A stretch of DNA of 64,000 nt from Nemertoderma westbladi (Eukaryota > Xenacoelomorpha > Nemertodermatida > Nemertodermatidae). The translations under genes were made by a program, and so were the position numbers. How positions within the stretch are numbered: the first letter of the stretch is position 1; every line of letters starts with the position of its first letter. Under the pieces are notes generated by a model. The model was given only the letters and a program-made list of their open reading frames with translations. It searched no databases and had not been told where the DNA came from. Location of the stretch: assembly GCA_032718475.1 (NCBI GenBank), contig JAUCBJ010004179.1, forward strand, positions 42,327 through 106,326, read 5' to 3'. Shown piece after piece: positions 10,117-22,871 of this stretch.

Positions 10117-13100
10117 GTAAGTGGGTCAATATTGTGAGGATGAATGTCCAAAGAACCGGTACGTACGTACCTATGTGTTCCATCGCATGTGCGTGTTCCC
10201 AAGGGAGCGGGTAAGTGGGCCAATATTGTGGACCGATATGTTCCATCGCATGTAAATGTTCCCGAAGGAGCGGGTAAGTGGGCCAATATTGTGAGGATGA
10301 ATGTCCAAAGAACCGGTACGTACGGACCGATGTGTTCCATCGCATGTACGTGTTCCCAAGGGAGCGGGTAAGTGGGCCAATATTGTGAGGATGAATGTCC
10401 AAAGAACCGGTACGGACCGATGTGTTCCATCGCATGTAAATGTTCCCGAAGGAGCGGGTAAGAGGGCCAATATTTTGAGGATGAATGTCCAAAGAACCGG
10501 TACGGACCGATGTGTTCCATCGCATGTAAATGTTCCCGAAGGAGCGGGTAAGTGGGCCAATATTGTGAGGATGAATGTCCAAAGAACCGGTACGTACGGA
10601 CCGATGTGTTCCATCGCATGTACGTGTTCCCAAGGGAGCGGGTAAGTGGGCCAATATTGTGAGGATGAATGTCCAAAGAACCGGTACGGACCGATGTGTT
10701 CCATCGCATGTACGTGTTCCCAAGGGAGCGGGTAAGTGGGCCAATATTGTGAGGATGAATGTCCAAAGAACCGGTACGGACCGATGTGTTCCATCGCATG
10801 TACGTGTTCCCAAGGGAGCGGGTAAGTGGGCCAATATTGTGAGGATGAATGTCCAAAGAACCGGTACGGACCGATGTGTTCCATCGCATGTACGTGTTCC
10901 CAAGGGAGCGGGTAAGTGGGCCAATATTGTGAGGATGAATGTCCAAAGAACCGGTACTGACCGATGTGTTCCATCGCATGTACGTGTTCCCAAGGGAGCG
11001 GGTAAGTGGGCCAATATTGTGAGGATGAATGTCCAAAGAACCGGTACGTACGTACCGATGTGTTCCATCGCATGTACGTGTTCCCAAGGGAGCGGGTAAG
11101 TGGGCCAATATTGTGAGGATGAATGTCCAAAGAACCGGTACGGACCGATGTGTTCCATCGCATGTACGTGTTCCCAAGGGAGCGGGTAAGAGGGCCAATA
11201 TTGTGAGGATGAATGTCCAAAGAACCGGTACGTACGTACCGATGTGTTCCATCGCATGTACGTGTTCCCAAGGGAGCGGGTAAGTGGGCCAATATTGTGA
11301 GGATGAATGTCCAAAGAACTGGTACGGACCGATGTGTTCCATCGCATGTAAATGTTCCCGAAGGAGCGGGTAAGTGGGCCAATATTGTGAGGATGAATGT
11401 CCAAAGAACCGGTACGTACGGACCGATGTGTTCCATCGCATGTACGTGTTCCCAAGGGAGCGGGTAAGTGGGCCAATATTGTGAGGATGAATGTCCAAAG
11501 AACCGGTACGGACCGATGTGTTCCATCGCATGTACGTGTTCCCAAGGGAGCGGGTAAGTGGGCCAATATTGTGAGGATGAATGTCCAAAGAACTGGTACA
11601 GACCGATGTGTTCCATCGCATGTAAATGTTCCCAAAGGAGCGGGTAAGAGGGCCAATATTGTGAGGATGAATGTCCAAAGAATCGGTACGGACCGATGTG
11701 TTCCATCGCATGTAAATGTTCCCGAAGGAGCGGGTAAGTGGGCCAATATTGTGAGGATGAATGTCCAAAGAACCGGTACGTACGGACCGATGTGTTCCAT
11801 CGCATGTACGTGTTCCCAAGGGAGCGGGTAAGTGGGCCAATATTGTGAGGATGAATGTCCAAAGAACCGGTACGGACCGATGTGTTCCATCGCATGTACG
11901 TGTTCCCAAGGGAGCGGGTAAGTGGGCCAATATTGTGAGGATGAATGTCCAAAGAACCTGTACGGACCGATGTGTTCCATCGCATGTAAATGTTCCCGAA
12001 GGAGCGGGTAAGTGGGCCAATATTGTGAGGATGAATGTCCAAAGAACCGGTACGTACGGACCGATGTGTTCCATCGCATGTACGTGTTCCCAAGGGAGCG
12101 GGTAAGAGGGCCAATATTGTGAGGATGAATGTCCAAAGAACCGGTACGTACGTACCGATGTGTTCCATCGCATGTACGTGTTCCCAAGGGAGCGGGTAAG
12201 TGGGCCAATATTGTGAGGATGAATGTCCAAAGAACCGGTACGTACGGACCGATGTGTTCCATCGCATGTACGTGTTCCCAAGGGAGCGGGTAAGTGGGCC
12301 AATATTGTGAGGATGAATGTCCAAAGAACTGGTACGGACCGATGTGTTCCATCGCATGTAAATGTTCCCGAAGGAGCGGGTAAGAGGGCCAATATTGTGA
12401 GGATGAATGTCCAAAGAACCGGTACGTACGGACCGATGTGTTCCATCGCATGTACGTGTTCCCAAGGGAGCGGGTAAGTGGGCCAATATTGTGAGGATGA
12501 ATGTCCAAAGAACTGGTACGGACCGATGTGTTCCATCGCATGTAAATGTTCCCGAAGGAGCGGGTAAGAGGGCCAATATTGTGAGGATGAATGTCCAAAG
12601 AACCTGTACGGACCGATGTGTTCCATCGCATGTACGTGTTCCCAAGGGAGCGGGTAAGTGGGCCAATATTGTGAGGATGAATGTCCAAAGAACCGGTACG
12701 GACCGATGTGTTCCATCGCATGTACGTGTTCCCGAAGGAGCGGGTAAGAGGGCCAATATTGTGAGGATGAATGTCCAAAGAACCGGTACGTACGTACCTA
12801 TGTGTTCCATCGCATGTACGTGTTCCCAAGGGAGCGGGTAAGTGGGCCAATATTGTGAGGATGAATGTCCAAAGAACCGGTACGTACGGACCGATGTGTT
12901 CCATCGCATGTACGTGTTCCCAAGGGAGCGGGTAAGTGGGCCAATATTGTGAGGATGAATGTCCAAAGAACCGGTACGTACGGACCGATGTGTTCCATCG
13001 CATGTAAATGTTCCCGAAGGAGCGGGTAAGTGGGCCAATATTGTGAGGATGAATGTCCAAAGAACCGGTACGTACGGACCGATGTGTTCCATCGCATGTA

Positions 13101-16100
13101 CGTGTTCCCAAGGGAGCGGGTAAGTGGGCCAATATTGTGAGGATGAATGTCCAAAGAACCGGTACGTACGGACCGATGTGTTCCATCGCATGTACGTGTT
13201 CCCAAGGGAGCGGGTAAGTGGGCCAATATTGTGAGGATGAATGTCCAAAGAACCGGTACGTACGGACCGATGTGTTCCATCGCATGTACGTGTTCCCAAG
13301 GGAGCGGGTAAGTGGGCCAATATTGTGAGGATGAATGTCCAAAGAACCGGTACGTACGGACCGATGTGTTCCATCGCATGTACGTGTTCCCAAGGGAGCG
13401 GGTAAGAGGGCCAATATTGTGAGGATGAATGTCCAAAGAACCGGTACGTACGTACCGATGTGTTCCATCGCATGTACGTGTTCCCAAGGGAGCGGGTAAG
13501 TGGGCCAATATTGTGAGGATGAATGTCCAAAGAACCGGTACGTACGGACCGATGTGTTCCATCGCATGTACGTGTTCCCAAGGGAGCGGGTAAGTGGGCC
13601 AATATTGTGAGGATGAATGTCCAAAGAACCGGTACGTACGGACCGATGTGTTCCATCGCATGTAAATGTTCCCGAAGGAGCGGGTAAGTGGGCCAATATT
13701 GTGAGGATGAATGTCCAAAGAACCGGTACGTACGGACCGATGTGTTCCATCGCATGTACGTGTTCCCAAGGGAGCGGGTAAGTGGGCCAATATTGTGAGG
13801 ATGAATGTCCAAAGAACCGGTACGTACGGACCGATGTGTTCCATCGCATGTACGTGTTCCCAAGGGAGCAGGTAAGAGGGCCAATATTGTGAGGATGAAT
13901 GTCCAAAGAACCGGTACGTACGTACCGATGTGTTCCATCGCATGTACGTGTTCCCAAGGGAGCGGGTAAGTGGGCCAATATTGTGAGGATGAATGTCCAA
14001 AGAACCGGTACGGACCGATGTGTTCCATCGCATGTAAATGTTCCCGAAGGAGCGGGTAAGTGGGCCAATATTGTGAGGATGAATGTCCAAAGAACCGGTA
14101 CGTACGGACCGATGTGTTCCATCGCATGTACGTGTTCCCAAGGGAGCGGGTAAGTGGGCCAATATTGTGAGGATGAATGTCCAAAGAACCGGTACGGACC
14201 GATGTGTTCCATCGCATGTAAATGTTCCCAAGGGAGCGGGTAAGTGGGCCAATATTGTGAGGATGAATGTCCAAAGAACCGGTACGGACCGATGTGTTCC
14301 ATCGCATGTAAATGTTCCCGAAGGAGCGGGTAAGTGGGCCAATATTGTGAGGATGAATGTCCAAAGAACCGGTACGTACGGACCGATGTGTTCCATCGCA
14401 TGTACGTGTTCCCAAGGGAGCGGGTAAGTGGGCCAATATTGTGAGGATGAATGTCCAAAGAACCGGTACGGACCGATGTGTTCCATCGCATGTAAATGTT
14501 CCCAAGGGAGCGGGTAAGTGGGCCAATATTGTGAGGATGAATGTCCAAAGAACCGGTACGGACCGATGTGTTCCATCGCATGTAAATGTTCCCGAAGGAG
14601 CGGGTAAGTGGGCCAATATTGTGAGGATGAATGTCCAAAGAACCGGTACGTACGGACCGATGTGTTCCATCGCATGTACGTGTTCCCAAGGGAGCGGGTA
14701 AGTGGGCCAATATTGTGAGGATGAATGTCCAAAGAACTGGTACGGACCGATGTGTTCCATCGCATGTAAATGTTCCCGAAGGAGCGGGTAAGAGGGCCAA
14801 TATTGTGAGGATGAATGTCCAAAGAACCGGTACGGACCGATGTGTTCCATCGCATGTAAATGTTCCCAAGGGAGCGGGTAAGTGGGCCAATATTGTGAGG
14901 ATGAATGTCCAAAGAACCGGTACGGACCGATGTGTTCCATCGCATGTAAATGTTCCCGAAGGAGCGGGTAAGAGGGCCAATATTGTGAGGATGAATGTCC
15001 AAAGAACCGGTACGTACGGACCGATGTGTTCCATCGCATGTACGTGTTCCCAAGGGAGCGGGTAAGTGGGCCAATATTGTGAGGATGAATGTCCAAAGAA
15101 CTGGTACGGACCGATGTGTTCCATCGCATGTAAATGTTCCCGAAGGAGCGGGTAAGAGGGCCAATATTGTGAGGATGAATGTCCAAAGAACCTGTACGGA
15201 CCGATGTGTTCCATCGCATGTACGTGTTCCCAAGGGAGCGGGTAAGTGGGCCAATATTGTGAGGATGAATGTCCAAAGAACCGGTACGGACCGATGTGTT
15301 CCATCGCATGTACGTGTTCCCGAAGGAGCGGGTAAGAGGGCCAATATTGTGAGGATGAATGTCCAAAGAACCGGTACGTACGTACCTATGTGTTCCATCG
15401 CATGTACGTGTTCCCAAGGGAGCGGGTAAGTGGGCCAATATTGTGAGGATGAATGTCCAAAGAACCGGTACGTACGGACCAATGTGTTCCATCGCATGTA
15501 CGTGTTCCCAAGGGAGCGGGTAAGTGGGCCAATATTGTGAGGATGAATGTCCAAAGAACCGGTACGTACGGACCGATGTGTTCCATCGCATGTACGTGTT
15601 CCCAAGGGAGCGGGTAAGTGGGCCAATATTGTGAGGATGAATGTCCAAAGAACCGGTACGTACGGACCGATGTGTTCCATCGCATGTAAATGTTCCCGAA
15701 GGAGCGGGTAAGAGGGCCAATATTGTGAGGATGAATGTCCAAAGAACCTGTACGGACCGATGTGTTCCATCGCATGTACGTGTTCCCAAGGGAGCGGGTA
15801 AGTGGGCCAATATTGTGAGGATGAATGTCCAAAGAACCGGTACGGACCGATGTGTTCCATCGCATGTACGTGTTCCCGAAGGAGCGGGTAAGAGGGCCAA
15901 TATTGTGAGGATGAATGTCCAAAGAACCGGTACGTACGTACCTATGTGTTCCATCGCATGTACGTGTTCCCAAGGGAGCGGGTAAGTGGGCCAATATTGT
16001 GAGGATGAATGTCCAAAGAACCGGTACGTACGGACCGATGTGTTCCATCGCATGTAAATGTTCCCGAAGGAGCGGGTAAGTGGGCCAATATTGTGAGGAT

Positions 16101-19100
16101 GAATGTCCAAAGAACCGGTACGTACGGATCGATGTGTTCCATCGCATGTACGTGTTCCCAAGGGAGCGGGTAAGTGGGCCAATATTGTGAGGATGAATGT
16201 CCAAAGAACCGGTACGTACGGACCGATGTGTTCCATCGCATGTACGTGTTCCCAAGGGAGCGGGTAAGAGGGCCAATATTGTGAGGATGAATGTCCAAAG
16301 AACCGGTACGTACGTACCGATGTGTTCCATCGCATGTACGTGTTCCCAAGGGAGCGGGTAAGGTGGCCAATATTGTGAGGATGAATGTCCAAAGAACCGG
16401 TACGTACGGACCGATGTGTTCCATCGCATGTACGTGTTCCCAAGGGAGCGGGTAAGAGGGCCAATATTGTGAGGATGAATGTCCAAAGAACCGGTACGTA
16501 CGTACCGATGTGTTCCATCGCATGTACGTGTTCCCAAGGGAGCGGGTAAGAGGGCCAATATTGTGAGGATGAATGTCCAAAGAACCGGTACGTACGGACC
16601 GATGTGTTCCATCGCATGTACGTGTTCCCAAGGGAGCGGGTAAGTGGGCCAATATTGTGAGGATGAATGTCCAAAGAACTGGTACGGACCGATGTGTTCC
16701 ATCGCATGTAAATGTTCCCGAAGGAGCGGGTAAGTGGGCCAATATTGTGAGGATGAATGTCCAAAGAACCGGTACGTACGGACCGATGTGTTCCATCGCA
16801 TGTACGTGTTCCCAAGGGAGCGGGTAAGAGGGCCAATATTGTGAGGATGAATGTCCAAAGAACCGGTACGTACGGACCGATGTGTTCCATCGCATGTACG
16901 TGTTCCCAAGGGAGCGGGTAAGTGGGCCAATATTGTGAGGATGAATGTCCAAAGAACTGGTACGGACCGATGTGTTCCATCGCATGTAAATGTTCCCGAA
17001 GGAGCGGGTAAGTGGGCCAATATTGTGAGGATGAATGTCCAAAGAACCGGTACGTACGGACCGATGTGTTCCATCGCATGTACGTGTTCCCAAGGGAGCG
17101 GGTAAGTGGGCCAATATTGTGAGGATGAATGTCCAAAGAACTGGTACGGACCGATGTGTTCCATCGCATGTAAATGTTCCCGAAGGAGCGGGTAAGAGGG
17201 CCAATATTGTGAGGATGAATGTCCAAAGAACCTGTACGGACCGATGTGTTCCATCGCATGTACGTGTTCCCAAGGGAGCGGGTAAGTGGGCCAATATTGT
17301 GAGGATGAATGTCCAAAGAACCTGTACGGACCGATGTGTTCCATCGCATGTAAATGTTCCCGAAGGAGCGGGTAAGTGGGCCAATATTGTGAGGATGAAT
17401 GTCCAAAGAACCGGTACGTACGGACCGATGTGTTCCATCGCATGTACGTGTTCCCAAGGGAGCGGGTAAGTGGGCCAATATTGTGAGGATGAATGTCCAA
17501 AGAACTGGTACGGACCGATGTGTTCCATCGCATGTAAATGTTCCCGAAGGAGCGGGTAAGAGGGCCAATATTGTGAGGATGAATGTCCAAAGAACCGGTA
17601 CGGACCGATGTGTTCCATCGCATGTACGTGTTCCCAAGGGAGCGGGTAAGTGGGCCAATATTGTGAGGATGAATGTCCAAAGAACCTGTACGGACCGATG
17701 TGTTCCATCGCATGTAAATGTTCCCGAAGGAGCGGGTAAGTGGGCCAATATTGTGAGGATGAATGTCCAAAGAACCGGTACGTACGGACCGATGTGTTCC
17801 ATCGCATGTACGTGTTCCCAAGGGAGCGGGTAAGTGGGCCAATATTGTGAGGATGAATGTCCAAAGAACCGGTACGTACGGACCGATGTGTTCCATCGCA
17901 TGTACGTGTTCCCAAGGGAGCGGGTAAGTGGGCCAATATTGTGAGGATGAATGTCCAAAGAACCGGTACGGACCGATGTGTTCCATCGCATGTACGTGTT
18001 CCCAAGGGAGCGGGTAAGTGGGCCAATATTGTGAGGATGAATGTCCAAAGAACCGGTACGTACGACCGATGTGTTCCATCGCATGTACGTGTTCCCAAGG
18101 GAGCGGGTAAGGGGCCAATATTGTGAGGATGAATGTCCAAAGAACCGGTACGTACGGACCGATGTGTTCCATCGCATGTACGTGTTCCCGAAGGGAGCGG
18201 GTAAGAGGGCCAATATTGTGAGGATGAATGTCCAAAGAACCGGTACGTACGGACCGATGTGTTCCATCGCATGTACGTGTTCCCAAGGGAGCGGGTAAGT
18301 GGGCCAATATTGTGAGGATGAATGTCCAAAGAACCGGTACGTACGGACCGATGTGTTCCATCGCATGTACGTGTTCCCAAGGGAGCGGGTAAGTGGGCCA
18401 ATATTGTGAGGATGAATGTCCAAAGAACCTGGTACGGACCGATGTGTTCCATCGCATGTAAATGTTCCCGAAGGAGCGGGTAAGTGGGCCAATATTGTGA
18501 GGATGAATGTCCAAAGAACCGGTACGTACGGACCGATGTGTTCCATCGCATGTACGTGTTCCCAAGGGAGCGGGTAAGTGGGCCAATATTGTGAGGATGA
18601 ATGTCCAAAGAACCGGTACGTACGGACCGATGTGTTCCATCGCATGTACGTGTTCCCAAGGGAGCGGGTAAGTGGGCCAATATTGTGAGGATGAATGTCC
18701 AAAGAACTGGTACGGACCGATGTGTTCCATCGCATGTAAATGTTCCCGAAGGAGCGGGTAAGTGGGCCAATATTGTGAGGATGAATGTCCAAAGAACCGG
18801 TACGTACGGACCGATGTGTTCCATCGCATGTACGTGTTCCCAAGGGAGCGGGTAAGTGGGCCAATATTGTGAGGATGAATGTCCAAAGAACCGGTACGGA
18901 CCGATGTGTTCCATCGCATGTAAATGTTCCCAAGGGAGCGGGTAAGAGGGCCAATATTGTGAGGATGAATGTCCAAAGAACCTGTACGGACCGATGTGTT
19001 CCATCGCATGTACGTGTTCCCAAGGGAGCGGGTAAGTGGGCCAATATTGTGAGGATGAATGTCCAAAGAACCTGTACGGACCGATGTGTTCCATCGCATG

Positions 19101-20682
19101 TAAATGTTCCCGAAGGAGCGGGTAAGTGGGCCAATATTGTGAGGATGAATGTCCAAAGAACCGGTACGTACGGACCGATGTGTTCCATCGCATGTACGTG
19201 TTCCCAAGGGAGCGGGTAAGTGGGCCAATATTGTGAGGATGAATGTCCAAAGAACTGGTACGGACCGATGTGTTCCATCGCATGTAAATGTTCCCGAAGG
19301 AGCGGGTAAGAGGGCCAATATTGTGAGGATGAATGTCCAAAGAACCGGTACGGACCGATGTGTTCCATCGCATGTACGTGTTCCCAAGGGAGCGGGTAAG
19401 TGGGCCAATATTGTGAGGATGAATGTCCAAAGAACCTGTACGGACCGATGTGTTCCATCGCATGTAAATGTTCCCGAAGGAGCGGGTAAGTGGGCCAATA
19501 TTGTGAGGATGAATGTCCAAAGAACCGGTACGTACGGACCGATGTGTTCCATCGCATGTACGTGTTCCCAAGGGAGCGGGTAAGTGGGCCAATATTGTGA
19601 GGATGAATGTCCAAAGAACCGGTACGTACGGACCGATGTGTTCCATCGCATGTACGTGTTCCCAAGGGAGCGGGTAAGTGGGCCAATATTGTGAGGATGA
19701 ATGTCCAAAGAACCGGTACGGACCGATGTGTTCCATCGCATGTACGTGTTCCCAAGGGAGCGGGTAAGTGGGCCAATATTGTGAGGATGAATGTCCAAAG
19801 AACTGGTACAGACCGATGTGTTCCATCGCATGTAAATGTTCCCGAAGGAGCGGGTAAGAGGGCCAATATTGTGAGGATGAATGTCCAAAGAATCGGTACG
19901 GACCGATGTGTTCCATCGCATGTAAATGTTCCCGAAGGAGCGGGTAAGTGGGCCAATATTGTGAGGATGAATGTCCAAAGAACCGGTACGTACGGACCGA
20001 TGTGTTCCATCGCATGTACGTGTTCCCAAGGGAGCGGGTAAGTGGGCCAATATTGTGAGGATGAATGTCCAAAGAACCGGTACGGACCGATGTGTTCCAT
20101 CGCATGTACGTGTTCCCAAGGGAGCGGGTAAGTGGGCCAATATTGTGAGGATGAATGTCCAAAGAACCTGTACGGACCGATGTGTTCCATCGCATGTAAA
20201 TGTTCCCGAAGGAGCGGGTAAGTGGGCCAATATTGTGAGGATGAATGTCCAAAGAACCGGTACGTACGGACCGATGTGTTCCATCGCATGTACGTGTTCC
20301 CAAGGGAGCGGGTAAGTGGGCCAATATTGTGAGGATGAATGTCCAAAGAACCGGTACGTACGGACCGATGTGTTCCATCGCATGTACGTGTTCCCAAGGG
20401 AGCGGGTAAGTGGGCCAATATTGTGAGGATGAATGTCCAAAGAACTGGTACAGACCGATGTGTTCCATCGCATGTAAATGTTCCCGAAGGAGCGGGTAAG
20501 TGGGCCAATATTGTGAGGATGAATGTCCAAAGAACCGGTACGGACCGATGTGTTCCATCGCATGTACGTGTTCCCAAGGGAGCGGGTAAGTGGGCCAATA
20601 TTGTGAGGATGAATGTCCAAAGAACCGGTACGGACCGATGTGTTCCATCGCATGTACGTGTTCCCAAGGGAGCGGGTAAGTG
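10031..20682 (+). repeat. exon-end/splice-donor tandem array, ~115 copies of 90/94 bp
   Basis: A continuous head-to-tail array. Each unit runs from GGGCCAATATTGTGAGG through CCGATGTGTTCCATCGC to AGCGGGTAAGTG. The basic unit is 90 bp; a 94-bp form carries an extra GTAC (GGTACGTACGG). Other variants are TACGTG or AAATG, CCCAAGGG or CCCGAAGG, GTAAGT or GTAAGA, and AACCGG, AACTGG or AACCTG. The first copy is the genuine end of exon 9925-10116, and the last copy runs into GTAAGTGCTACGG, the presumed original intron sequence. The start joint (TATGTGGGCC in the exon) and the end joint (TAAGTGCTAC) share GTG, which suggests the founding duplication used that microhomology. Reading the plus strand in the exon frame gives TAA in every unit. 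The minus strand has no stop in any frame. Confidence 0.97.
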
Positions 20683-20734
20683 CTACGGTGTGAACAATAG
20701 GTTCTTTATGATACTATTCATTTAGGGGGTAGGT

Positions 20735-20815
20735 ATAATTCACTGGGGTGAGTATAAATTTCCAGTTCTGGAAATAAGTTGTTTAGACTTTTGGGGAATC
20801 CGTGGCTAACTGTCC
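20735..20815 (+). mobile_element. SINE 3'-end remnant
   Basis: CTGGAAATAAGTTG and GGGGAATCCGTGGC match the shared tail of the SINE at 5160-5410 and of the LINE ending at 4884. The head with A and B boxes is absent. It lies between the end of the large array and the acceptor at 20873. Confidence 0.55.
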
Positions 20816-20873
20816 GAATAATACTTGTTACTTTAGTTAAAAGTACTTATGATGTGCTCATTAATTTATTTAG

Positions 20874-21011
20874 CTGTGATTCGATCTCTGGGGAATGTAT
20901 ATGTCCGCCTGGCTATACTGGCGATAAATGCGATCAACCCTGCGTAGTTGGTTACTATGGCATCGGATGTAGGTCGCCTTGTCAATGTGAAAACAATGGT
21001 CAATGCAATCG
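20874..21011 (+). CDS. multi-EGF gene, exon after the large array
   Basis: A 138-bp exon, acceptor TTTATTTAG, donor CG|GTAAGT. It encodes 'CDSISGECICPPGYTG', 'DKCDQPCVVGYYGIGC' and 'RSPCQCENNGQCNR'. It enters in phase 2 (one base completes Gly) and leaves with CG, completed by T at 37810 to give Arg. The unit then continues as CNR-LDGTCECIAG, a perfect EGF continuation across a 16.8-kb intron. Confidence 0.9.
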
Positions 21012-21849
21012 GTAAGTCAGTAGTAAACATTATTATTATTTTTTTTAATTAACTAATATTGTTGTATGATGCGTTTAGTATTTCGTTAGGTTTTAAAATT
21101 TTGCTGAAGAAACAGTGACGCCGTTTATATTATCAACCACTATTATAGGCCTAACGTTCTTAGAATGAGGCCACATTATGTACATCCATTTATACATACT
21201 GCCTATTTGTACATAAAATTTTAAATGTTTTAATAAAATAATACAACATAATGATCTTTTCTTTTTTTTCTTCTTATTATCCAAAATAAACTTATCATTC
21301 GAGGTTAAGACCCCTAGATCCCTTCCTATAATAAATGTATAATAACAAACACCTCGAAAAATACAGCTTGCCAACACATTCTTACTATCAACATAATGAT
21401 GACATCCGAAACATGGTAGGCTACTCCACACGTTTATCGGTCTATTAACTGAGTTAATATTAATAGCATCCAAACATTTACCGACAGACAACGATTAAAA
21501 CAGGAAACAGCTTAGGCTAGTTCATCACTCGCCCTACAAATGGAAGTTGACTCACAAGTTTAATAAATCAAGAACTAAATCAAATGCTGTGCTGTTGTTG
21601 CTTTACTAATTTTAGGAGACAGGGGGGGGGGGGGGGGGGGGGGGGGAATTGGGCCGGACACAAATCTTATCTCCGATCTCGGCGAATTCATATTTCGTCT
21701 CAATGTTAGTAGATTACCAATTTAGGGGAAGGAAGTTTTCCAGCACGCCACTAAAAACACAAGTATTCCAGTACGTCACTAAAAACACAAGTTTTCCAGT
21801 ACGCCACTAAAGAGTCAAATTTTCCTGTACGGCACTAAACACAGTTACA
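21012..21849 (+). other. start of the 16.8-kb intron
   Basis: Donor GTAAGTCAG. It contains a 25-bp poly-G tract at 21622-21646 and, at about 21735-21840, four imperfect ~32-bp repeats of the form TTTTCCAGTACGCCACTAAA. No gene is seen. Confidence 0.7.
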
Positions 21850-22556
21850 GTCCTTGCCAGGATCGTTTTAGAAACAGCTGTCCTTGTCAGGATCGTTTCG
21901 GAAACAGCTTTCCTTGTCAGGATCGTTTCGGAAACAGCTCTCATTGTCAGGATCGTTTCGGAAACAGCTGTCCTTGTCAGGATCGTTTTGGAAACAGCTG
22001 TCCTTGTCAGGATCGTTTCGGAAACAGCTGTCCTTGTCAGGATCGTTTTGGAAACAGCTGTCCTTGTCAGGATCGTTTTGGAAACAGCTCTCCTTGTCAG
22101 GATCGTTTCGGAAACAGCTGTCCTTGTCAGGATCGTTTCGGAAACAGCTGTCCTTGTCAGGATCGTTTTGGAAACAGCTGTCCTTGTCAGGATCGTTTTG
22201 GAAACAGCTGTCCTTGTCAGGATTGTTTTGGAAACAGCTGTCCTTGTCAGGATCGTTTTGGAAACAGCTGTCCTTGTCAGGATTGTTTTGGAAACAGCTG
22301 TTCTTGTCAGGATCGTTTCGGAAACAGCTGTCCTTGTCAGTATCATTTCGGAGACAGCTTTCCTTGTCAGGATCGTTTTGGAAACAGCTGTCCTTGTCAG
22401 GATCGTTTTGAAAACAGCTGTCCTTGTCAGGATCGTTTTGGAAACAGCTGTCCTTGTCAGGATCGTTTCGGAAACAGCTGTCCTTGTCAGGATCGTTTCG
22501 GAAACAGCTGTCTTTGTCAGGATCGTTTCGGAAACAGATGTCTTTGTCAATAGTTT
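21850..22556. repeat. 30-bp minisatellite with an E-box in most units
   Basis: About 23 tandem copies of a 30-bp unit made of GTTTCGGAAACAGCTG followed by TCCTTGTCAGGATC, with few substitutions. Most units carry CAGCTG, the palindromic core of a bHLH-binding E-box. A few have CAGCTC, CAGCTT or CAGATG. Because 30 is a multiple of 3, several long frames stay open on both strands; these are by-products of the repeat. It lies about 320 bp beyond the 3' end of COA6. Confidence 0.95.
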
Positions 22557-22871
22557 CAGTAGCCGGTGAGGCAGCGTTAATGTCAGCACTTGCTGCCAAC
22601 TCGGTGCATGTGTCTAAATGTAGTATAAGTATGAGAGGGAATACTCCGTCTATAGTAACTAACTATGTATAATTACTAAATAAGTTGCACTAAATAATCA
22701 CCGACAAAAATATAACTTGGTTCAATATAAATACACTAGACATAGACATGTCAATTTCTCAGTCAGTTGCCGAATTAGAAACCACCTTTGTTAATGACCA
22801 CCTTTGTTTGTGAGTTTGAACCAGATTTTAATCAGGTTCGAACCAGTTTTGACCCCTGAGTTAGAAATCCT

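Noticed and set aside
10171-20667. Minus-strand open frames up to ~3,500 codons over the array as a giant protein gene
   Set aside because: All three minus frames are open because the 90/94-bp unit lacks stops; the sequence is exactly antisense to EGF exon ends and has no independent start, splice or domain signal.
10117-20682. Each array unit as a real mini-exon using TTGTGAG as acceptor
   Set aside because: The implied introns would be 22 nt (GTAAGTG to TTGTGAG) without a pyrimidine tract, too short for animal splicing, and 94-bp units would shift frame.
10031-20682. CRISPR-like array
   Set aside because: Units are contiguous with no variable spacers and derive from an exon end; this is animal DNA.
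10144-20725. Plus-strand small frames reading MSKEPVRT-like repeats within the array
   Set aside because: They are out of frame with the EGF coding sequence and only reflect 90-bp periodicity between 94-bp units.
21807-22599. Open frames on both strands across the 30-bp minisatellite
   Set aside because: 30 bp is a multiple of 3, so frames stay open; the predicted peptides are pure ten-residue repeats in several frames at once.
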